The position numbers were made by a program, and so were the translations under genes. 64,000 bases of DNA from contig OZ022515.1 in the NCBI GenBank assembly GCA_963989385.1, positions 9,146,803 through 9,210,802 on the forward strand. Direction: 5' to 3'. Source of the stretch: Ctena decussata (taxonomy: Eukaryota > Mollusca > Bivalvia > Lucinida > Lucinidae). The notes beneath the pieces are model-generated. The model worked only from the letters and a program-made list of their open reading frames with translations, was not told the origin of the DNA and searched no databases. Positions 57,801 to 64,000 of the stretch are shown here, piece after piece (the stretch's first letter is position 1; every line of letters begins with the position of its first letter).

Positions 57801-60800
57801 ATAAACAACATTTAAAAGAGAAATAGGCCTCCAGTTTTTCAAAAAGTGTCTGTTTTTACCCGGCTTTGGTAAGCATGTGATAATCCCTTGGCGTTGTGTT
57901 ACTGATAAATTTCCATTTTTATATCCATAATTAAGTGATCTTAAAACAAAAAAGCCTAAATCGATCCAAAAGAACTTAAAAAATTCCACCGTAAAGCCGT
58001 CAAGTCCGGGGCTCTTGTCATTTTTCATATTTTTTAACGCTTGTGTTAACTCGCTGTATGAAAGTTCTCCCTCTAATTGTTCTGCATCAGCATTTGACAA
58101 CTTATTTAAATTCTCCCCTATTATTGACCTAATCGGTATGTCATCTATTATATTAGTGGTATCATATAGTTTTTCGTAAAAACGTTTTTGACAATTCAAA
58201 ACATCATTTGAGCTTGTGAATTCCGATCCATCTTCTTCTATTATTTTATTCATTATCTTGTTGGTATACTGTCTATTCTCTAAGTTCAAAAAATATTTAG
58301 TAGGTTTTTCCCCCAAATCCTGATACCTGCATCTCGAACGCAACATAACACCATCAATTTTCTGTTGTCTAATTTCTATTAACCTTGATTGCTTTTGTGA
58401 CAAACTTTCTAATTTCTCTTCATCGATATTTTGGAAATTTTTATTGATTTCGTTCTCTAGAACTTTTATATCATCTTCAAGTTGTTTTTCTTCTTTCATG
58501 GTTTTCTTCTTTTTAAGGGAACTATACTTAATGGTTTCACCCCTTATAGTCATTAATAACGTTTCTAAAAACAGTTGGTCATTAATATTAAATCTCAAAT
58601 CTTGATTTGGAGTATCATTATTTACTGGCATATTTTCATTTATGACATATGTATTTTTTACTTCCTGTATTACCTTTTTAATTTCATCAACATAAGTTTT
58701 ATCTTTAAGTAAAGTGTTATTAAATTTCCAGTAGCCCCTACCACGCTCATTGTTTTGTAGTTTTAGTTTCAAAATTATACCAGAATGATCCGTTCTGTAG
58801 CCAGGGACAATATCCGATTCGGTTACATATTGAAAAATAGTGTCACTTACTAAAAAGAAATCTAACCTTGCTTGTTTTTTAACAGGATTCAATCTGCGCC
58901 ATGTATATTGTTGAACTTCCTCGTGCATGACGCGCCATGGGTCTATAAAATTTTCTACTTCTAATAACTTCAGTACAATTTGCCGTGCTTTTGGATTCCT
59001 ATACTATATGGAATATCTGAATGAAACTTCACTGATATGTTTAACACCATAGAATAGGAAACAGAGTCTCTCAGCTCAAAGAAATGCTTTACAGCCTGAT
59101 CTAAATCTACACTGGTCAGAATGCTCCACGTTGTTGGGTGGTTTATATTAATATTTATTTACAGTAAGGACATCATATCTCTGTCTATCTCAGTTCTGTG
59201 GCTCTTTAGCTATTATATATCTCAAAAAATAAGTTAGGATGCACAGCAGTGGCGGGGTATCATGCAGTGCCTGTGGTGCTTTTATTTCATATATAAGATA
59301 GGTTTTCCCCCCTTCCAAAACAATCCTAAAGATCTTGTTAGATGGATCTAGATCTTTAGGATTGTTTTGGAAGAGAAAATCCAATTTATAGCTGAATTAC
59401 ACAAGACTGAGATAATTTTAGAAGGATAAACTGTCCTATTACTGAATAAATACAGTATAAGGCAATCCTCATGCAACTTAAACTGAATTTCATAGGTTTA
59501 GTCAGACCTGCTGCAAGCAGGAACTAGACATAGGCATCACATTTCCTGTGTTGGTATCAGTGTTGTTACGGGTGGCATAAACTTATGTCCAGTTCTACTG
59601 GCTTAGCTCTGTTAATAAGATATGTTCAGACAACAAGTACTAGATGAGATGGATCCAGATTGGTTGGAAGAGAAAATACCATCTCATTTAGTCACATACA
59701 TGATATAGCAGAATTAATATGTCTGATTTACATTTGCGATGATTTTGGAGGGGGTTGGGAAAGGAGGTGTGTGTGTGTGGGGGGGGGGGAATTGGTTAGG
59801 TTGGCGAACCCTCTAACTTTTTGCCAGACAGGTATGTTATTTTGCAGGCTCCAGTTACTGTTGTTCTAAGCATAGCTAGCATAACAGTCATGGATTGATT
59901 ATGTACTGTATATGCTGTAGTACACATGCAATCAAAACTGCTAATATTTGTTGTTTCAGTAAAAAATGGCAGTATATTTGCTTACAGTGCAGTTCAAACT
60001 GTAACATCTGGTCAATTTACAATATTACCCTAAAGTTGCTTAAGTGTTTGTACACCCAAAACCATTATTTTTTCATTTGGGACAAATGGAAAATTAATAG
60101 TTTTTGGTGTCTCAATAATGTAGCATATAAGCGTATTCTTTTTGTGCTCTGGATAGTTAAAAATCAAAATAATTGAGACAGATTGGTCTGAGCTAATAAT
60201 GCAGTCTCAGGCCAGATTGCTCTTGAAGGAGTCTGATCTGGGCTTACTGTCTTTGCCAAACCCACTGCATCTTTTGGATGCATTACTGCCTTTTAAGAAC
60301 TTTTACAGATTTAAACCCAGTTCAAATATCAATCATAGATGGAAGAGGCTGATTTAGGGATTGATTGAGCCACAGCACAGCAAAACTAATAAAGTGGCAT
60401 GTGTGCCATGCGAAAACTCAGATCAGCCTGGGCAATGGGCATCCACCCCAATCTGATTAGAGTCTTCGCTGTGCTCTTAAAGGGTAGCTTATGGTCTAAG
60501 CTAGATCCATGCAGACAGCTAAGACTCGGATGCCCAGGCTGATCTGAGACTTTGCTGGGCTCACATGCGACTTTGTTGGTTTTGTTTTGTCATAGTTCAA
60601 TGGTTTTATTGTTATTTTTCAGAGCTTTCGTTGATCAAAACACAGCAACTATGCACCTTCCTTCTAAAATAGGTAAGATTGTGAAGTTTGAAAATTTTAT
60701 GCTGCACTTGGCAAAATTAATATAAGTATCCATCAGTCGTTCTGTCTGCATGTCCAGTATCTGTTCATGAGTAATAATTACAACATTTTAAACTGAGTGA

Positions 60801-61371
60801 CGGGGGATGCAACTCTTTTATTTTGAGCCCTGATATGACAAAATGCAAAGTGGCATGTGCGCCCAGCAAAGACTCAGATCAGTCTGGGCATCTGCTAAGT
60901 CTGATCAGAGACTTTGCTGTGCGCTTAGGGGTAGCTTAAGGTCCCAGCTACCTTCATGCCAACTACAAAATTCTGAATTTATGCCATTTTGTTGGTTTTG
61001 TTGTGTCGCCGCTCATTTTCATTTTTGTATCCTTTTTCAATGGCAGTAAACTCTAGACTGATAAACAAATTCTTTTCTCTAAGAGTTGACCCCCATTTTA
61101 GAAGTGCCTTGTCATCTAGGGAGGGAAGCAATAAAAACGTCACAAAAGTTATTCCCCTCTGCAAAAAATGGCAGATAAACATGGAGGTGTACCCATGCAC
61201 ATTAAGTTAGTGTAATAGTTGGATAACATGCATAGATGTAGGAAGGTGTTAGGAAAGATTCTAGCAAATATTACCAAGAACCCTTTTAAATAGACTCACT
61301 GCATGAACACAATTCATATTAGACCCCAAAACATGTCTACACAGTTTGAAAATTTCATCTGCAGCTTTTGT

Positions 61372-61402
<31 letters not shown>

Positions 61403-62856
61403 AGAGGGGAGGAGGGAGGCTTTACTTCATTGTAGGACCATACTGTTCCATTTTCAGCCAAAGTTACATTGTTGACTACTGGTAGTTTTGGTGTCCCAAT
61501 TTTTTAGATATTTTTACATTAGCTTGATCATAGAACTGTATTATAATCCAGTCTCAACTTTCAATACCGCGAAGTCAAAGCATGTTCATCTCCAACTACT
61601 GATATCTCAGAGTAAATTTTTTCCCTTCCTGCAAATTTACTTTGAGATACCAGAAGTTTGAAATGTAAAGAAAAAAAGTAAATGTCTCCAAACTATATTC
61701 TTTGACATCAGAGGATATTTTGAGATACCAATGTTTTGAGATAACAAGAGTCACCTATACTATACTTTAATTTTAGGGGACTACACTGACTTCTACTCAT
61801 CCAGAAATCATGCTTTCAATGTTGGTGTTATGTTCAGAGGAAAAGATAATGCTCTAATGCCAAACTGGTATGTATAACAATATATGTGTCTTATGGGTGT
61901 GAGGTCTGGGATCAAGGTTTTTGTTTTGATGTTGCACAGAAAACTGTGAGTGAACCTTTGTTTATGTCAAGGTAAATAGATTTTTATTTCCCTTCCAATA
62001 TTTTCCACTCATTTAGATATGTGTCACTTGGCAGTCAACATCTTCTCAATTGTGATGGCACTTGGTTAGAACTGGACAGAATTACACTTTGGACAAGAAC
62101 TCTGTGACAAATTTTCAATCAGAAAATGACAGTAAGATCTGCATCAGCATAAATTAGGGGATAACTGTATTCAAAATTGTCATTTGGGGAGGTAAATCGT
62201 CGGTTTTATGGTCGGAAATTTTGTTTTAGGGCGACGCGCCAGTGGAGCCGTAAAACGGAATTTGCGATCATGAACCCGACGATTTACCTCATCAAATGAC
62301 AATTTTCAATATAGTTATCCCCATTCTAATGCACTTTTTCACATTTTCACCTTACGAAGTGTGCTTCTTTGCACCCATTGCAAGTGCTTTTAGCAGCGTA
62401 AAACCAAATGTCAGCCAGTGAGAAGTGACGTTTTATAATGAGGTCAGGTTTGCGACCGTAAATCGCAGAACATACTGTCACAAATTTTTGACGTTATCCA
62501 ATCAGACGTCGCGTTATATTCGTAAGTGCATTAGAATGGAGACTTTGTGACTGCATCCATATTTAATACCAAGTCTGATCAGAGTCATGCTGTCTGCATA
62601 GAGCTAGTTTAGGTTCATAGCTACCCTTTGGGCTGTGATCAGACTGGATGGCTGCCCAGGCTGATCTGAGACTTTGTTAGGCACACATGTCACTTTGTTG
62701 GTGTTGTGGCTCATATTTCATCAGCTATGTGTTTCTAGGACATATTTTGTGTTCCTAGGACATATCTGCCTGTTGGTTACCATGGTAGGGCATCTTCAGT
62801 AGTAGTCTCAGGGACTCCAATTAAAAGACCAAATGGACAGACCAGACCAGATGATA
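45783..62856 (+). CDS. FAH: Fumarylacetoacetase, exons 1-6 (3' part outside the window)
   Basis: Six exons join in one frame (81+111+122+50+91+98 nt) and give residues 1-184 plus the first base of codon 185. FAH cleaves fumarylacetoacetate to fumarate and acetoacetate, the final step of phenylalanine/tyrosine catabolism in the cytosol, as a Mg/Ca-dependent homodimer. The residue numbers coincide with the human enzyme: metal ligand Asp126, substrate residues Tyr128, Arg142 and Tyr159, and catalytic His133 all fall in place ([23 protein letters not shown]). The remaining metal ligands (Glu199, Glu201, Asp233) should be encoded beyond 64000. Intron 3 is 12.1 kb and rich in transposons; no frameshift or stop interrupts the exons, so the gene looks functional. 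Confidence 0.95.
46298..46529. mobile_element. 240-bp palindromic element (copy 14), inserted in a SINE
   Basis: Arms GAGCCCCGACGCGAGAAAAC and GTCATGTCGCCGCTC. It splits a minus-strand tRNA-like SINE of the 30838 family spanning about 46215-46610. Confidence 0.87.
46856..47138 (+). repeat. tRNA-like SINE in FAH intron 1
   Basis: Head GGTGCCGTAGTCGAGTGGTT with B-box-like GAGTTCGCGACTC. The 3' end GGCTATGGGAAACCTTTACC runs into a T-rich tail. Confidence 0.65.
47559..47669 (+). CDS. FAH: FAH exon 2
   Basis: 111 nt, phase 0-0; acceptor TTTGCAG, donor GTATGT. Encodes [20 protein letters not shown] and continues to HVFDE, the conserved N-terminal SH3-like domain of FAH. Confidence 0.96.
48391..48512 (+). 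CDS. FAH: FAH exon 3
   Basis: 122 nt, phase 0 in, phase 2 out; acceptor TTTGTAG, donor GTTAGA. Encodes [20 protein letters not shown] and ends NTELRS plus a split Arg codon. The R1 repeat starts only about 50 bp after the donor. Confidence 0.95.
49920..53294. mobile_element. 3.4-kb TIR element with 4-bp target duplication
   Basis: The terminal inverted repeats are about 40 bp: left GGGTCCATATCAGGTAAATG, then ATAACCTCCATCAC; right the reverse complement with a few changes. ACAG flanks both ends (49916-49919, 53295-53298). Internal motif copies are listed in the findings. No transposase was recognised, so it is probably non-autonomous; superfamily not assigned. Confidence 0.8.
51713..52770. 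mobile_element. 1.06-kb TA-target MITE nested in the 3.4-kb element
   Basis: Ends CCGTATTTCTTCGGCTATAA and its reverse complement, with GACGGGG inside both, flanked by TA. CCGTATTT-CGG-TATAAG ends are common in animal MITEs. The small open frames inside have no recognisable domains. Confidence 0.87.
53656..53899. mobile_element. 240-bp palindromic element (copy 15, GC-rich variant)
   Basis: Arms GAGCCGCGCCACAAGAAAGC and CCGCGTCGCGGCTC. Many changes toward G and C compared with the other copies. It lies in the LINE insert. Confidence 0.75.
53900..55664. other. LINE 3' region, AT-rich, no gene seen
   Basis: Contains a fragment of the GTTGAATCAA repeat (54119-54195). The remainder is presumably 3' untranslated sequence of the LINE, though its length (well over 1.5 kb) is more than expected and may hide other old insertions. 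Confidence 0.4.
55665..58995 (-). CDS. LINE ORF2-like: end of endonuclease, reverse transcriptase, zf-RVT
   Basis: The frame is open from the insertion junction to the stop, about 1110 codons. Numbering from the Met at 58928: the endonuclease end ([22 protein letters not shown]) at about 8-50, RT motifs KSPGLDGF at about 305, [11 protein letters not shown] at about 431-441 and YADDT at about 535-539, then a thumb region with [20 protein letters not shown], and a C-terminal CEYC...HLFVDC zinc-knuckle (zf-RVT) near 965-985. The Tx1/L1 clade fits best by pattern. It lies antisense in FAH intron 3. No stop or frameshift interrupts it, so it is young, but it cannot be autonomous without the 5' part of the endonuclease. 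Confidence 0.93.
59291..60366. other. End of FAH intron 3 before exon 4
   Basis: Contains a short palindrome at 59318-59370 (AACAATCCTAAAGATCT and its complement), a GT/G tract at 59768-59789, and a segment 60000-60125 of a dispersed repeat (AAATGGAAAATTAATAG, also near 37090-37200). No gene seen. Confidence 0.5.
60367..60599. mobile_element. 240-bp palindromic element (copy 16, diverged)
   Basis: Arms GAGCCACAGCACAGCAAAAC and TTTGTTTTGTCATAGTTC. Confidence 0.75.
60623..60672 (+). CDS. FAH: FAH exon 4
   Basis: 50 nt, phase 2 in, phase 1 out; acceptor TTTTTCAG, donor GTAAGA. Encodes [16 protein letters not shown]. Although 12 kb away from exon 3, it completes the split Arg codon exactly and keeps human numbering. 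A palindromic repeat ends about 20 bp before it. Confidence 0.93.
60825..61014. mobile_element. 240-bp palindromic element (copy 17, deleted)
   Basis: Arms GAGCCCTGATATGACAAAAT and GTTGTGTCGCCGCTC; part of the right arm is lost. Confidence 0.7.
61371..61420. repeat. (GT)n plus G tract
   Basis: Similar to the tracts at 28734 and 59768: GT repeats followed by a run of G. Confidence 0.8.
61777..61867 (+). CDS. FAH: FAH exon 5 (catalytic residues)
   Basis: 91 nt, phase 1 in, phase 2 out; acceptor ATTTTAG, donor GTATGT. Encodes [20 protein letters not shown], then GKDNALMPN. It contains the Asp126 metal ligand, Tyr128, the catalytic His133 and Arg142. Confidence 0.97.
62150..62540. repeat. Inverted-repeat element in FAH intron 5
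   Basis: AGGGGATAACTGTATTCAAA and AATTGTCATTTGG near 62155 are mirrored by CAAATGACAATTTTCAATAT and AGTTATCCCC near 62300-62325. A further pair, CATTCTAATGCAC (62324) and GTGCATTAGAATG (62526), encloses 62337-62525. Two inverted repeats sit side by side. Confidence 0.7.
62571..62712. repeat. 240-bp palindromic element, right-hand part (copy 18)
   Basis: Retains AAGTCTGATCAGAGTC and the right arm to GTGTTGTGGCTC. It ends about 45 bp before FAH exon 6. Confidence 0.65.
62759..62856 (+). CDS. FAH: FAH exon 6
   Basis: 98 nt, phase 2 in, phase 1 out; acceptor TTCCTAG, donor GTAAGT. Encodes [20 protein letters not shown] and ends RPDD. It includes the Tyr159 equivalent. A near copy of the acceptor region lies 20 bp upstream (62731-62750). 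Confidence 0.96.
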
Positions 62857-63335
62857 GTAAGTTATAATTGCACAATAACAATATAATCAGAGAGTATAAA
62901 TGCGACAGTTATGACTGTCTTGATTGGTCAGTATTTTTGACTATTGCCAGCTCATTGACATCACCCATTTAAACATAATGCAGGATTACTGCACAGTATC
63001 TTTGACTGTCACCTGGTTGTAGGCTAGACATATTGCGTACATTTTAAATTATCTGAAACTTCTATTCAGTGCTTTTGGGAACAACAGTCAAAACTGTCGC
63101 CCCTCTGTGCTGTGGCCTCAGGCAATAGTGCATCGAGTCAGGGTGATAGAAAGAACTCTTATGCCCACAAAAGCATGAAATAGTTGTGTATTATCCTCAG
63201 TATAAAATTATTTTGGTTGGACAAGTATATGATTTTCTTTTACTAATTGTTGTAATTTTGGGTGGAAACGTGTCAGTGGAAAAAGTTGAGCCCATGGGTC
63301 GGGTAGGGGTCAGTAACTAGGACTTACCCATTTGT

Positions 63336-64000
63336 TAGCTCACCTGTGAAGGTGAGCTTATAGTATAGCCTTGGTCCGTCGTCCGTCGTCGGCGTCGTCG
63401 GCGTCGTCCACACTTTTAAACATCTTCTTCTCAGAAACCACTGGGTGGATTGAAGCCAAATTTCCTATGGAGCCTTAACAGGATGGGGGAATGAAAGTTT
63501 ATATATTTGGTCCAGGTCACATGACCAAGATGGCCGCCACGCCCATATATGGTAAAAACCCTTCAAAAATCTTCTTCTCCAGAACCAAAAGGCCTATGAC
63601 CTTGAAACTTGGTACGTAGCATCGGGCATGCGGGCCCATCATAATTTATATAAATCATGACCTTGTGATGACCTTGACCTAATTTACGGCATGGTCAACT
63701 TTGGTACGTTAGGCTTTTATATGGGAAAACGCTTAAACGGTGGATTTCTCAGAAACTGTTTAAGTCTAAGGTACAATACTTGGTATACATGGTTGACTAA
63801 ATGACCAGATGAAGATATTATGTCACTAAAGGTCAAGGTCATTCCTTCGGACCATCCGTCGTCAAGATTTTCAAACATCTTCTCCTCTGAAACCACCGGG
63901 CCGATTGAAGCCAAATTTCATAGGGAGTCTCAGTGGGATGGGGGAACGAAAGTTTATATATTTGGTCCAGGTCACATGACCAAGATGGCCGCCTGCTCAT
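63336..64000. repeat. Hairpin-started repeat with about 455-bp tandem period (runs off the window)
   Basis: Opens with the hairpin TTAGCTCACCTGTGAAGGTG, then GTC/CGTCG repeats. The block ACCACTGGGTGGATTGAAGC to CAAGATGGCCGCC (63437-63539) recurs at 63892-63993. Same structural plan as 11548-12471 and 15820-17406: terminal hairpin, GTCC-type tract, tandem core. Confidence 0.7.

Larger units (their letters stand above)
49574..58995 (-). mobile_element. 5'-truncated Tx1/L1-like LINE insertion with nested elements
   Basis: Flanked by TTCCTATACT at 49564-49573 and 58996-59005, with a poly(T) run at the low-coordinate end (poly(A) on the element strand) and an abrupt start inside the endonuclease domain at the other. 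These are the marks of target-primed reverse transcription with 5' truncation. The ORF is at 55665-58995; its 3' region holds the 3.4-kb element 49920-53294 and a palindromic element copy. The intact site is visible at about 17107-17116. Confidence 0.88.
48561..59290. repeat. Repeat R1, copy 2, split by the LINE insertion
   Basis: Left part 48561-49573 and right part 59006-59290 together match R1 copy 1 at 15820-17406 nearly base for base, minus the SINE. It starts in FAH intron 3 about 50 bp after exon 3. Between the two parts lies the 9.4-kb insert 49574-58995. Confidence 0.9.

Overview
This is animal nuclear DNA: spliced genes with long introns, GT/AG junctions, a non-LTR retrotransposon, tRNA-derived SINEs, dozens of short inverted-repeat elements, and many microsatellites. 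The mix suggests a mollusc, most probably a bivalve: a fibrinogen-related/EGF gene, many palindromic elements of about 240 bp, and hairpin-ended elements with tandem cores. That placement is inference from the repeat landscape; the species is not determined.

Two genes can be reconstructed. (1) On the minus strand, 17 phase-compatible exons between 35325 and 1856 form part of one mosaic extracellular protein. In N-to-C order they encode two Ly6/uPAR (LU) domains of three exons each, one ShKT-type six-cysteine module, a short Thr/Ser linker, eight EGF modules (one exon each, all phase 1-1) and the first exon of a fibrinogen C-terminal (FReD) domain. The signal-peptide exon and the rest of the FReD were not found. 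(2) On the plus strand, six exons from 45783 to 62856 encode the N-terminal 185 residues of fumarylacetoacetase (FAH, last step of tyrosine breakdown). Numbering matches human FAH, with Asp126, Tyr128, His133, Arg142 and Tyr159 equivalents present. The remaining exons lie past the window. The two genes are divergently transcribed and separated by about 10 kb of repeats.

Layout: 1-1.8 kb downstream flank with a foldback element and a SINE head. 1.8-20.1 kb FReD, EGF and linker exons separated by repeat-rich introns. 22-35.3 kb ShKT and LU exons; the largest intron (25.4-31.2 kb) holds two mutually inverted arrays built from GACGAAAA. 35.3-45.8 kb intergenic: microsatellites (including about 647 bp of pure GATA), foldback elements, a LINE 3' fragment. 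45.8-64 kb FAH; its 12.1-kb intron 3 holds a hairpin-ended repeat split by a 9.4-kb LINE insertion, which itself carries a 3.4-kb inverted-repeat element that in turn contains a 1.06-kb MITE.

The observations most worth following are the LU-LU-ShKT-EGF8-FReD architecture, the GACGAAAA foldback arrays, the paired repeat copies that act as reciprocal empty sites for a SINE and a LINE, and the 3.4-kb element with a recurring internal motif. All translations and splice sites were read by eye; no database search or transcript data supports them.
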